This document shows, piece by piece, positions 24,598 through 32,832 of a stretch of DNA of 33,960 bases. Within the stretch, counting starts at the first letter, position 1. Each line of letters opens with the position of its first letter. A program made the position numbers and the translations under genes. The notes under the pieces are model-generated. The model did not search any database. It was given only the letters and a program-made list of their open reading frames with translations, and was not told where the DNA came from. Source of the DNA: Bacteroidales bacterium (GTDB taxonomy: Bacteria > Bacteroidota > Bacteroidia > Bacteroidales > UBA7960); contig SKUN01000174.1 in NCBI GenBank assembly GCA_007129945.1, forward strand, positions 1 through 33,960, written 5' to 3'.

Positions 24598-25791
24598 ATG
24601 ATAACTTTATCTGACAGAATAAACCGCTTGTCTGAATCCGAAACCCTTGCCATGTCAAGGATGAGTCGCGAACTGAAGGCCGAAGGCCACGACGTGATCA
24701 ACCTCAGCGTCGGGGAGCCTGATTTCTTCACCCCTGACGCCGTGAAAGAGGCCGGAAAAAAAGCCATTGACGAGAATTACTCTTTCTACACCCCGGTAAA
24801 CGGCTACCAGGACCTGCGTGAGGCCATCTGCCACAAGCTTGAACGCGATAACAAGCTCAGCTACACCCCTGACCAGATCGTGGTAAGTACCGGTGCCAAG
24901 CATTCCATTGCCAATACTGTACTTTGCCTGGTAAACCCCGGAGACGAGGTGGTGATCCCCACCCCCTATTGGGTCAGCTACCGCGAAATTGTCAAAATGG
25001 CTGAAGGCAAGGCGATATATGTCAAAGCAGGCATTGAAAACAACTTCAAAATCACACCGGATCAGCTGGACGAAGCCCTCACTGACAAAACTTCTGTTTT
25101 CATTTTCTCCAGCCCCTGCAACCCCACCGGCTCTGTCTATTCAAAAGAAGAGCTGAAAGCTCTGGCGGAAGTATTTGCCAAATACCCCAATGTGTATATC
25201 ATCTCTGATGAAATTTATGAACATATCAATTTTGGCGGCAAGCATGAAAGCATCGCACAGTTTGAGGCCATCCGCGAGCGGGTGATCCTTGTCAACGGAG
25301 TATCCAAAGGCTTTGCCATGACGGGCTGGCGCATCGGTTACATCGCTGCCCACCCGGAGATCGCCAAAGCCTGCAACAAGCTTCAGGGACAGTTCACCTC
25401 AGGCACCTGCTCCATTGCCCAGCGTGCTGCACTGAAGGCCATGCAGGCCGACCCTTCCACCACACATTCAATGCTGGAAAAGTTTCGCGAGCGGCGCGAT
25501 CTGGTGTTGAAACTACTGGAAGAAGTTCCCGGAACCAAAACCAATGAACCCCAGGGTGCATTTTACGTATTTATCAACGTCAAATCATATTTTGGTAAAT
25601 CAGATGGGGAGAAAACCATCAAGGATGCATTCGACTTCTGCATGTACCTCCTGAAAAAGGCACACATCGCGCTGGTTCCCGGCAGCGCTTTCGGAGATGA
25701 TGAATGTGTACGGTTCTCCTATGCCACTTCCAACGATTTACTGGAAGAAGCGGTTGCAAGGATGAAAAAATCTCTTGCAGAACTAAAATAA
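24598..25791 (+). CDS. aspC: PLP-dependent aspartate aminotransferase (class I, subgroup I-gamma)
   Basis: A 397-residue cytosolic enzyme transferring the amino group between aspartate and 2-oxoglutarate. Key features: the PTPYW loop (121-125), SSPCNPTG (171-178), SDEIYEH (203-209) and the Schiff-base Lys237 in GVSKGFAMTGWRIGY; a C-terminal Arg in VRFSYATS binds the substrate carboxylate. The short N-terminus with LSESETLAMS and the VGEPDF loop is typical of the prokaryotic I-gamma class, some of which also use prephenate. It may head a transcript with the next two genes (gaps of 28 and 15 bp). Confidence 0.93.
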   Translation: MITLSDRINRLSESETLAMSRMSRELKAEGHDVINLSVGEPDFFTPDAVKEAGKKAIDENYSFYTPVNGYQDLREAICHKLERDNKLSYTPDQIVVSTGAKHSIANTVLCLVNPGDEVVIPTPYWVSYREIVKMAEGKAIYVKAGIENNFKITPDQLDEALTDKTSVFIFSSPCNPTGSVYSKEELKALAEVFAKYPNVYIISDEIYEHINFGGKHESIAQFEAIRERVILVNGVSKGFAMTGWRIGYIAAHPEIAKACNKLQGQFTSGTCSIAQRAALKAMQADPSTTHSMLEKFRERRDLVLKLLEEVPGTKTNEPQGAFYVFINVKSYFGKSDGEKTIKDAFDFCMYLLKKAHIALVPGSAFGDDECVRFSYATSNDLLEEAVARMKKSLAELK

Positions 25792-25819
25792 ACAGGACTA
25801 ACCGGTCGTTTTTTTATAC

Positions 25820-26845
25820 ATGACAGACGAAAGCACCATCACCAGCCTCTTTCATGCCTTTGAGGGAAAGAAGCTCCTGATCATCGGAGACGTGATGATC
25901 GACTCCTACCTTTGGGGCAATGTGGACCGGGTCTCTCCCGAGGCTCCGGTTCCCATTGTGGCCCTGAACAAACGGGAAAGCCGGCTGGGGGGAGCCGCCA
26001 ACGTGGCCATGAATATCCAGAATATGGGTGGTGTTCCTGTACTTTGTTCCGTCATCGGGGACGACAATAAAGGAGACTTGTTCTCAGAGTTACTTGAGGA
26101 GCAAGGTCTTTCCGGAGAGGGGATCATGTCAAGCCCAAATCGCCTCACCACTGTAAAGTTCAGGGTGTTTGGCAACAATGTGCAGATGCTCAGGGTCGAT
26201 GAGGAAGTGGCCCATCCCTTGCGAAGAGATGAAACGGTAAAGTTGCTGGACAGGATAAAAGCTTTCCTGCAGGGGGGCGACATCGAAGCCATTGTGTTCG
26301 AGGATTATGACAAGGGCGTAATCACCCCCTGGCTCATCGGGCAGGTGATGGAAGCAGCTCAATTTCAAGATATTCCGGTGGTGGTCGATCCAAAAAAGAA
26401 AAACTTTGCCCGCTACCAGGGGGTCGACCTGATCAAACCAAACCTGAAGGAGTTACGTGAAGGGCTGAATCTGAACGGGGAACTGGTGGATCCTGAACAA
26501 ATCCACAAAGCGGTGCTGGCCCTGCAGGACAAACTGCAGGTTGAAACCGTTCTGGCAACCCTTTCGGACAAGGGAATCTATTACAGTCGGCGCAACTCCT
26601 CCGGGGAGCGGGAGTCGGGGGCGATCCCGGCTTACATCCGTGATGTGGCTGACGTTTCAGGGGCAGGGGACACGGTGATCGGTCTCGCTGCGCTTTGTGT
26701 GGCCGCAGGGGCACCGGTGGAGCTCATGGCACAGATCTGCAACCTGGGGGGCGGCCTGGTATGTGAAATGGTAGGCGTAGTTCCCGTAAACAAAGACAAG
26801 CTCCTCATGGAGGCCCGGCGTAAATTTTGCTGTGAGCCTTCATGA
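25820..26845 (+). CDS. rfaE1: D-glycero-beta-D-manno-heptose-7-phosphate kinase (HldE/RfaE N-domain type)
   Basis: A 341-residue PfkB-family sugar kinase that makes heptose 1,7-bisphosphate for the LPS inner core. GDVMIDSYLWGNVDRVSPEAPVP (split around residues 23-45) is the family signature, GGAANVAMN (57-65) the sugar site and GAGDT (281-285) contains the catalytic Asp284. The adenylyltransferase half found in E. coli HldE is absent, so another gene must supply it. It starts 28 bp after the aminotransferase. Confidence 0.92.
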   Translation: MTDESTITSLFHAFEGKKLLIIGDVMIDSYLWGNVDRVSPEAPVPIVALNKRESRLGGAANVAMNIQNMGGVPVLCSVIGDDNKGDLFSELLEEQGLSGEGIMSSPNRLTTVKFRVFGNNVQMLRVDEEVAHPLRRDETVKLLDRIKAFLQGGDIEAIVFEDYDKGVITPWLIGQVMEAAQFQDIPVVVDPKKKNFARYQGVDLIKPNLKELREGLNLNGELVDPEQIHKAVLALQDKLQVETVLATLSDKGIYYSRRNSSGERESGAIPAYIRDVADVSGAGDTVIGLAALCVAAGAPVELMAQICNLGGGLVCEMVGVVPVNKDKLLMEARRKFCCEPS

Positions 26846-26860
26846 CCCCATCCCAAGATC

Positions 26861-27499
26861 ATGAAAAAAAAAGACCTCCGCGATTTTCGAAAAGAGTATA
26901 CACTGGCCAGTCTGGATATTGACAAGGTCCCGTCCGATCCCCTGATCCTGTTTGACCAATGGCTGGAAGAGGCCATAAAACAAAACCTCAGCGAACCCAA
27001 TGCCATGACACTGGCTACGGCCACCCCGGAGGGAAAGCCCAATGCCCGGATAGTGCTGCTTAAAGAACTGATCCACGGCCGTTTTGTGTTTTACACCAAC
27101 TATGAAAGCCAGAAAGGGCAAGAGCTGGAGGCCAACCCCAACGCTGCCCTTGTTTTTCTGTGGCTGGAGCTGCAGCGGCAGGTGCGGGTCAGCGGATGGG
27201 TGGAAAAAGTCAGTGCTGAAACCTCAGATGCATATTTTGAGCAACGACCAAGGGAAAGCCGGATCGGCGCCGCAATATCACCCCAAAGCCGCCCCATTGG
27301 CAGAAGGGACGAACTTGAAAAGGCATTCACTGAATTAAACCATCAAAAAGAACCCGTTCAGCGCCCGGAGCACTGGGGCGGGTATCAGTTATGGCCCGAA
27401 CAGATCGAATTCTGGCAGGGCAGGGAGAACCGGCTGCACGACAGGCTATTGTATAAGCGGAAAGACAGATCCTGGGAGATTATCCGGCTGGCGCCGTGA
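26861..27499 (+). CDS. pdxH: Pyridoxine/pyridoxamine 5'-phosphate oxidase
   Basis: A 212-residue FMN enzyme that oxidises PNP or PMP to PLP, the cofactor of the nearby aminotransferase and desulfhydrase. Typical motifs: EPNAMTLATATPEGKPNARIVLLK, FVFYTNYESQKGQELEANP, QVRVSGWVEKV and the C-terminal WGGYQLWPEQIEFWQG...RLHDR with the substrate-binding Arg/His. Length fits the family. It starts 15 bp after the kinase gene. The TGA stop is the first of four repeated TGA-like units downstream. Confidence 0.95.
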   Translation: MKKKDLRDFRKEYTLASLDIDKVPSDPLILFDQWLEEAIKQNLSEPNAMTLATATPEGKPNARIVLLKELIHGRFVFYTNYESQKGQELEANPNAALVFLWLELQRQVRVSGWVEKVSAETSDAYFEQRPRESRIGAAISPQSRPIGRRDELEKAFTELNHQKEPVQRPEHWGGYQLWPEQIEFWQGRENRLHDRLLYKRKDRSWEIIRLAP

Positions 27500-27568
27500 A
27501 TTTCATCCCGCGCCATGAATGCCACCCGACGCCCTGAATGCTCTCCGGTAACATGAATCCCCTGAAGT
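27493..27568 (+). repeat. 19-bp degenerate tandem array, four copies, spanning the pdxH stop codon
   Basis: Units at 27493, 27512, 27531 and 27550, each 19 bp, share gcc-(n)tgaat and a cc-rich second half, for example gccatgaatgccacccgac. Unit 1 carries the real pdxH stop (TGA, 27497-27499) and each later unit repeats the tga at the same place. Confidence 0.8.
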
Positions 27569-27636
27569 ATCTGCAATGAATTATAATATACATTCCCCTT
27601 TAAGCGTTACTATCATCAAAATAAATCATCAATCCT

Positions 27637-28401
27637 GTGAAAAGAAAGCATATCATTCCCTTGTTTGCCGCAGTTTTTATCCTTCTGCTGCTATGGCCTG
27701 AGGACGCATCCGCCCAGCGCATCAGCAACCGGGTATTCCGTTTCCAGAATCGCATTGAGCATGATCAGCGGCCTTATCATTTCGGTTTTACCCTGGGCTT
27801 TAACTCCATGCAATTTGCTGTCACACCAGTAGAAGACCTTCAGGAAACCTACGGGTTTCAGCATGTACTGGTAGAACCGGATTTCGGCTTTCATATCGGC
27901 ATTGTCTCCAACCTTAAACTCACTGAATTTCTTGACCTGCGCTTTGTACCTACCATTTCCTTTGCCGACCGGCACATAGAGTACTATACCGACTATTATT
28001 CATACGGGCCGGACGGCGATGCAAGTTACGACGAACGTCAGGAACTGGAGGTAACCATGCTGGAGTTTCCGTTCCACATTAAATACAAATCCGCGCGGAT
28101 GCTCAACACCAGGGCCTATGTGCTGGGCGGTTTCAAGTACACCCATGACCTGGCATCAATCGAACATGCAACAAGTGGAGGCACCGGCAATGTACTTGCC
28201 CGTGTGGCACGCAACGACCTGCATTATGAAGTGGGCGTGGGATTTGACCACTATTTCTATTTCTTTAAATTCTCCACAGAGGTCAAAGCCTCTTTCGGGA
28301 TGGGTAACCTGATCAGAGACGGAGATGATAACGCCCGTTATTACGACTCCATTAACCGCCTGAACGATCGCGCCATCATGATCTCATTGTTATTTGAATA
28401 A
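27637..28401 (+). CDS. porT: PorT family outer-membrane protein (type IX secretion)
   Basis: A 254-residue outer-membrane beta-barrel protein required for T9SS in relatives. The signal peptide (1-~26) ends at ASAQ. The mature part begins with the PorT-like NRVFRFQNRIEHDQRPYHFGFTLGFN and alternates amphipathic strands ending with Phe-Glu (LLFE), a classical barrel C-terminus. It starts with GTG, no Shine-Dalgarno. With the plug-protein gene 4 kb upstream this shows a T9SS-bearing organism. The role is inferred from family resemblance. Confidence 0.85.
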   Translation: MKRKHIIPLFAAVFILLLLWPEDASAQRISNRVFRFQNRIEHDQRPYHFGFTLGFNSMQFAVTPVEDLQETYGFQHVLVEPDFGFHIGIVSNLKLTEFLDLRFVPTISFADRHIEYYTDYYSYGPDGDASYDERQELEVTMLEFPFHIKYKSARMLNTRAYVLGGFKYTHDLASIEHATSGGTGNVLARVARNDLHYEVGVGFDHYFYFFKFSTEVKASFGMGNLIRDGDDNARYYDSINRLNDRAIMISLLFE

Positions 28402-28410
28402 AATGCCGGC

Positions 28411-28482
28411 GTCATCCGGGTGCACATTGTCATCCGAATGCACGGGGTCATACAAATGCACCGCGTCCTTCGATTGCAGCAC
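28411..28482 (+). repeat. 18-bp degenerate tandem array between porT and the second methyltransferase
   Basis: Units at 28411, 28429, 28447 and 28465, each 18 bp, of the type gtcatccgaatgcacggg; a partial unit (aatgccggc) lies before them next to the porT stop (28399-28401). The frame is open through the array (MHIVIR, MHGVIQ, MHRVLR, LQHTSP in the methyltransferase frame), but this is a by-product of a period divisible by three. Confidence 0.8.
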
Positions 28483-28521
28483 ACATCACCCGGTCACGGC
28501 AAACCTGCCACAGCAAGAAAC

Positions 28522-29061
28522 ATGATGAGGAAACTATCCATGGATGAACTGGGGCGCATAACCCCCGGACATTTTAAATCGGCTGAGAAGATCCCGTTCG
28601 TGATCGTGTTGGACAACATCCGCAGCATGATGAATACCGGGTCTGTATTTCGCACTGCCGATGCATTCCTGCTTGAGGGAATCATCCTGTGCGGATTTAC
28701 CGCCACCCCACCCCATCGCGAGATTCACAAAACCGCCCTGGGCGCCACCGAATCTGTATCCTGGCAATACGCCGAACAAACCAAAGACGCTGTAAGACAA
28801 CTGAAAGCCGACGGATACGAGGTGATTGCTGTGGAACAAACCACGGGCAGCAAGTCGCTGCAGCAGTTCAACCCCCGGGGAAACGGAAAATATGCCCTTG
28901 TATTCGGTAACGAAGTCAAAGGAGTGAGTGACGAGGTGCTTGATCTTTGTGATCACGCCCTGGAGATTCCCCAGTTTGGCACCAAACATTCATTGAATGT
29001 GTCAGTTTCAGCCGGGATCGTGATCTGGGATCTGTATTCCAAGCTTCACCCCCGGGTATAA
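28522..29061 (+). CDS. TrmH-family (SPOUT) RNA methyltransferase
   Basis: A 179-residue compact SPOUT enzyme without the extra N-terminal substrate domain, probably a tRNA or rRNA ribose 2'-O-methyltransferase. Motif 1 is LDNIRSMMNTGSVFRTADAF, motif 2 LVFGNEVKGVSDEVL, motif 3 HSLNVSVSAGIVIWDL. The start at 28522 (ATGATG) places MRKLSMDEL before the fold; an upstream GTG at 28420 in the same frame would add 34 residues made mostly of the 18-bp repeat and is unlikely. Convergent with the sirtuin gene. Confidence 0.88.
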   Translation: MMRKLSMDELGRITPGHFKSAEKIPFVIVLDNIRSMMNTGSVFRTADAFLLEGIILCGFTATPPHREIHKTALGATESVSWQYAEQTKDAVRQLKADGYEVIAVEQTTGSKSLQQFNPRGNGKYALVFGNEVKGVSDEVLDLCDHALEIPQFGTKHSLNVSVSAGIVIWDLYSKLHPRV

Positions 29062-29084
29062 CCACCCGGGCGCCTGCTGCCCGG
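29051..29084. terminator. Possible bidirectional hairpin between convergent genes
   Basis: Two mutually exclusive stems: CCCGGG/CCCGGG (29051-29056 with 29065-29070) and CCGGGC/GCCCGG (29066-29071 with 29079-29084). The first overlaps the methyltransferase stop. No T-run follows. Confidence 0.35.
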
Positions 29085-29141
29085 AATTGTTTGCCTTGTC
29101 CGAATCAGCACAACGGATCAAACGGACTGAAATACCCGTCC

Positions 29142-29828
29142 TTACAAATACTCTTCCACCAGCTTTTTGGTGCCCGTACTGGCTTTTTCCTGGATAAAGG
29201 TAAATTTCGGGATATGGATGGCGCCGGGTTTTGCCGGATCTATCAGGTAAACGGGCGTACCCGGTCTTACATAATCCACCAGCCCGGCAGCCGGATACAC
29301 ATTCAACGAGGTACCGATGATCACATAAATATCGGCTGTAGCTGATAATTCGGCTGCCGCCGGGATCATATGCACGGGTTCGCCAAACCAAACGATATGG
29401 GGCCTGAGCTGCGACCCTTTTTCACACTGATCGCCGGGTTTCAGTTCCCACCCGTCCAAGGTGTAAACCAGGTTCTCATCCACCGAACTTCTCACTTTTT
29501 TCATTTCCCCGTGCAGATGCATTACATGGGTAGACCCGGCCCGCTCATGCAGGTCATCCACATTCTGGGTAATGATCCTTACATCATAATCCTTCTCCAG
29601 TTCTGCCAGGGCATAATGCGCTGCATTGGGTTCCACCTCATACAACTGTTTGCGCCGCTGGTTATAGAACTCCATCACCAGATCCCTGTTCCTTTCCCAG
29701 GCTTCCGGTGTGGCCACATCCATAATATCATACTCCTCCCACAGCCCCCCGCTGTCGCGAAAGGTCTTGATGCCGCTCTCCGCACTTACGCCGGCACCCG
29801 TGAGCACCACGATACGTTTTTTTGACAT
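29142..29828 (-). CDS. cobB: NAD-dependent protein deacylase (sirtuin, class III) lacking the zinc cysteines
   Basis: A 228-residue cytosolic sirtuin removing acyl groups from lysine using NAD. GAGVSAESGI (11-20) binds NAD, QNVDDLHERAGS (88-99) and His106 in LHGE form the active site, LRPHIVWFGE (141-150) follows. Tyr55 and Arg58 in FYNQRR match the pair that recognises succinyl or malonyl groups in SIRT5 and E. coli CobB. The two CxxC zinc pairs are missing; only Cys135 remains in the region, as I recall for some other Bacteroidota sirtuins. It follows the S9 peptidase gene, separated by a strong terminator and its own -7 element. Confidence 0.92.
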   Translation of the reverse strand: MSKKRIVVLTGAGVSAESGIKTFRDSGGLWEEYDIMDVATPEAWERNRDLVMEFYNQRRKQLYEVEPNAAHYALAELEKDYDVRIITQNVDDLHERAGSTHVMHLHGEMKKVRSSVDENLVYTLDGWELKPGDQCEKGSQLRPHIVWFGEPVHMIPAAAELSATADIYVIIGTSLNVYPAAGLVDYVRPGTPVYLIDPAKPGAIHIPKFTFIQEKASTGTKKLVEEYL

Positions 29829-29852
29829 AGCTTACATTTTGGTCATGCAGCA

Positions 29853-29860
29853 CAAATATA
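29853..29860 (-). promoter_or_regulatory. -7 element of the sirtuin gene
   Basis: TATATTTG on the minus strand (TAnnTTTG), 24 bp before the ATG. It directly abuts the T-run of the upstream terminator. No -33 box is clear. Confidence 0.45.
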
Positions 29861-29895
29861 AAAAAAGCCCCGGGCTTCATCTGGATGCCCGGGGC
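29860..29895 (-). terminator. Intrinsic terminator of the S9 peptidase gene
   Basis: On the minus strand GCCCCGGGC (29895-29887) pairs with GCCCGGGGC (29875-29867), a perfect 9-bp stem with an 11-nt loop, followed by seven T. It lies 9 bp after the peptidase stop. Confidence 0.9.
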
Positions 29896-29903
29896 GTGTT
29901 CAT

Positions 29904-32729
29904 TTATTCGACCAACTCATAACCGTCAGTACGACCTTTTTCCGTGGCCGGGATTCCGTCTTTGAGCCATACCGGGGCAGGTTCGCCTTTGAGGAAATGA
30001 TCAAAGAACTGGTACATCCGGGTGTCCAGGTCAACCCTGTTGGGCCATTCCCTGAGGTTATGGGCCTCATCGTTGTACACGAGCATCCATACAGGCTTGG
30101 AAAGGCGACGCAGGGCAGTAAAGTATTCAATGCCCTGGTACCATGGCACAGCACCGTCGTCGTCATTGTGCATCATCAGCAGCGGGGTTTCCACCTTGTC
30201 TGCATAGAAAATCGGGGAGTTCTCAATATAGCGAAGCGGACGTTCCCACAATGTGCCGCCGATACGGCTTTGGGTCTGTTCATACTGGAACTGCCGGTTC
30301 ATACCGGTTCCCCAGCGAATTCCACCGTAAGCACTCACCATGTTGCTCACCGGAGCTCCTGCCATGGCTGCTGCATATAAATTGGTCCGGGTAATCAGGT
30401 AGGCGATCTGGTAACCACCCCAGCTTTGTCCCTGCAACCCCATGTTGCCGCGGTCAATAAACGGGTACCGCTCCGTCATGGCCATGGTACCACTCACAAT
30501 GGCATCATAGGCGCTTTCGCCGGGGAATCCTTCCCTGTATGTAATATCCGGCACAAATACAATGTATCCGTTGCTGACACAGTAAGACCGGTTGATAATG
30601 GAGCGACTGGGTGACGGAATGTAATGACGATGCTTGGTATTGGAAGAACGGTCATAGAAATACACCAGCATCGGGTATTTCTTACTCTCATCAAAATCTT
30701 CCGGGAGGTAAAGCAGCCCCTGCAAAGGTTCATTGTGATTGAAACTCTCCCATTCTACAAGCTGCACACTACCCCAATAATAATCGGATTGCTGCGGGTT
30801 TGCTTCCGAGAGTTTCTCGGCGCCGGAAAAGTTCATGTCACTGACCCACACGTCCGGGTATTCTGTGAATGTACTGCGCCGCCACAATAAACGGTCGGCA
30901 TCTCTGGCTTTCGTGAGTCCGCTGAAAGAAACATCGTCCATCACCAGCTGGGTGAGATTCCCGCCTTCCAGTCGATAATAACCACTCTGTTTGTTTACCT
31001 CGTTAAACGCACTCAGGTATTGAGGTACAGAAAGATCCACGTACTCCATGTCAGGATCCAGCCTTTCGGGTCGCAGCCTGATGTCGTTGGCACGGCCATA
31101 GCCGCCGGTGATATTTTCCGGTGCACGGCGACCCCGCGGATCCACCTTCCAGATCTCATAATGGTCATAGATCAGCACGCTTTCATCATTTTCAGTCCAG
31201 CCAGCTATCCCATAAGGCCGGGGATCCCTGGGCTCATCATGCTCCACATTGTAAAGAGGCACATCAATGCCTTCCGTTACATTCACTGTCTGATCCCGGC
31301 GAATGTCATAAGAAAACCATTCACGATAGTCCGGATCATACCAAAGCAGGTAGTTGGCATCACGGGAAAGGGTCACGGAAGAGCTGGAGGCTTCAAGGAT
31401 CATCTCACGGCTTCCGTCCTCCACGTTAACCAGGTAAACATCTCTTCTGGAGCCACCCATCCACTGGCTTTCAATCTCATACGGACCTGAATCGTAACCA
31501 AGGGCGATCAGATTGTCATAGTCACCGTCAAGGGAAACGGATGGCATATCTTCATCCTCCAGTTGAACCATATTACCGCTGCCGATGTGATAAACAGCAA
31601 GGTTGGTACTTCTGCGATCACGATTCAACCGAACTTGTTGAATCGTTTGCAGCTGAGGATCCTGCCAGTGCCAGACGTCCACAGAGTATTTCTCCCGGTC
31701 GAGCAAAGTATCTTCGGGTTCCGGTTCCGGCTTTGGAGCCGTACCAAAAAAGAGACGTTCCCCGTTTTTTGAAAACTGCGGGCGACGGAACTCACTGACG
31801 CTGTGCCCCTCGGGCATCCCGTCAGTGGCTGCATCCACCACCTGGGTCAAAAGGCCGCGGCGACGCTCCCACATATATAAATCATAGATCTTTTCATCAA
31901 TGGTATCACCCGAGTGCAGCCAGGTAATGTAATCGCCATCATGTTGTACGTTGAGCTGGCGAAAATCACCTTCCCCGCTGTCAATGATGGTTTCATCCAG
32001 GGTTGCAAGATCAAAGACCATCACTTCGCCTATGGTCAGCGAATCATTTTCTTCCCTTTCTGTACGGGCAGTCAGCAAATCGCCATTGGGAGAGAACAGG
32101 TACTGTTCCACATTCTCAATCACGTGCCTGTAACCGGTGGTGGGATTGTACACAAACAACTCCTTGTGGTCAGGCGCCTTCTCCTCTTCAGTCTCCTCGT
32201 CATCATTTCCCTCATCGCCCTCTTCAGCTTCTTCTTCCTCTTCGGGCTGTTCAATCCGTGAATTGTCAATCACATAAGCCACCCAATCGGATTCTTCGTC
32301 AGGTAACTGGTAGGAATTCACCGCAGGATACTTCTCCAGTTCCCGGGATTCAAACACAAAAAAGCCAATGGAGTCGGCGGGCATCTGGTTGGGACGCTTG
32401 CCGTCCACCCTTGCCTGCCGTTCAACGGCAAACTCAGGCTGGATATGAAATACAGCAAATTTACCTCCCGGGGATATCGATGACCGGTTCCCGCGCGGGA
32501 TCACATGCTCCTCACCCGATGGGATATGTTTAATAATAAGGTTTCCGTCTCCGTATTGCTGTGGATTCACCTGATAGATCAACCAGTTGCCGTCCGGAGA
32601 AAACTCAATGCCACCCAGGGTCTTCCAGGAAGCATAATCGTCTTGTGAAAGACGTTGCTTTTCCTGCGCAGCAAGCATCCCCGGCAGCAAAAATAAAATG
32701 ACCAGTAACAGTCCTAAACGCATCTTCAT
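29904..32729 (-). CDS. S9 family (prolyl oligopeptidase) secreted peptidase
   Basis: A 941-residue exported serine peptidase. A signal peptide (1-~21, ending MLAAQ) is followed by a long N-terminal beta-propeller region (~25-650) with WD-like segments such as FSPDGNWLIYQV, and a C-terminal alpha/beta-hydrolase domain. The catalytic triad is Ser769 in GQSWGGYQ, an Asp within 856-858 (HNDDDGAV) and His890 in DEAHNL. Residues about 161-190 are almost all Glu and Asp, an acidic loop in the propeller not needed by the fold. No C-terminal T9SS sorting domain is evident. Likely periplasmic or outer-membrane-facing peptide degradation. The start has no Shine-Dalgarno sequence. Confidence 0.92.
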   Translation of the reverse strand: MKMRLGLLLVILFLLPGMLAAQEKQRLSQDDYASWKTLGGIEFSPDGNWLIYQVNPQQYGDGNLIIKHIPSGEEHVIPRGNRSSISPGGKFAVFHIQPEFAVERQARVDGKRPNQMPADSIGFFVFESRELEKYPAVNSYQLPDEESDWVAYVIDNSRIEQPEEEEEAEEGDEGNDDEETEEEKAPDHKELFVYNPTTGYRHVIENVEQYLFSPNGDLLTARTEREENDSLTIGEVMVFDLATLDETIIDSGEGDFRQLNVQHDGDYITWLHSGDTIDEKIYDLYMWERRRGLLTQVVDAATDGMPEGHSVSEFRRPQFSKNGERLFFGTAPKPEPEPEDTLLDREKYSVDVWHWQDPQLQTIQQVRLNRDRRSTNLAVYHIGSGNMVQLEDEDMPSVSLDGDYDNLIALGYDSGPYEIESQWMGGSRRDVYLVNVEDGSREMILEASSSSVTLSRDANYLLWYDPDYREWFSYDIRRDQTVNVTEGIDVPLYNVEHDEPRDPRPYGIAGWTENDESVLIYDHYEIWKVDPRGRRAPENITGGYGRANDIRLRPERLDPDMEYVDLSVPQYLSAFNEVNKQSGYYRLEGGNLTQLVMDDVSFSGLTKARDADRLLWRRSTFTEYPDVWVSDMNFSGAEKLSEANPQQSDYYWGSVQLVEWESFNHNEPLQGLLYLPEDFDESKKYPMLVYFYDRSSNTKHRHYIPSPSRSIINRSYCVSNGYIVFVPDITYREGFPGESAYDAIVSGTMAMTERYPFIDRGNMGLQGQSWGGYQIAYLITRTNLYAAAMAGAPVSNMVSAYGGIRWGTGMNRQFQYEQTQSRIGGTLWERPLRYIENSPIFYADKVETPLLMMHNDDDGAVPWYQGIEYFTALRRLSKPVWMLVYNDEAHNLREWPNRVDLDTRMYQFFDHFLKGEPAPVWLKDGIPATEKGRTDGYELVE

Positions 32730-32832
32730 GTGTTCTTGGTTTTAGGTTTTTAAATGAAAATCGGCCTAAAAATAAGAAATTTTGAAGATGCGGATGAAAT
32801 TAGTTTACCTCTGATACAGGCAGGGAAAGGAG

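Noticed and set aside
28420-28521. Upstream start for the second SPOUT methyltransferase
   Set aside because: The added residues are only the 18-bp repeat read in frame; relatives start near the 28522 ATG.
29904-30150. T9SS C-terminal sorting domain on the S9 peptidase
   Set aside because: The C-terminus ends soon after the catalytic His with no sorting-domain-like beta strands.
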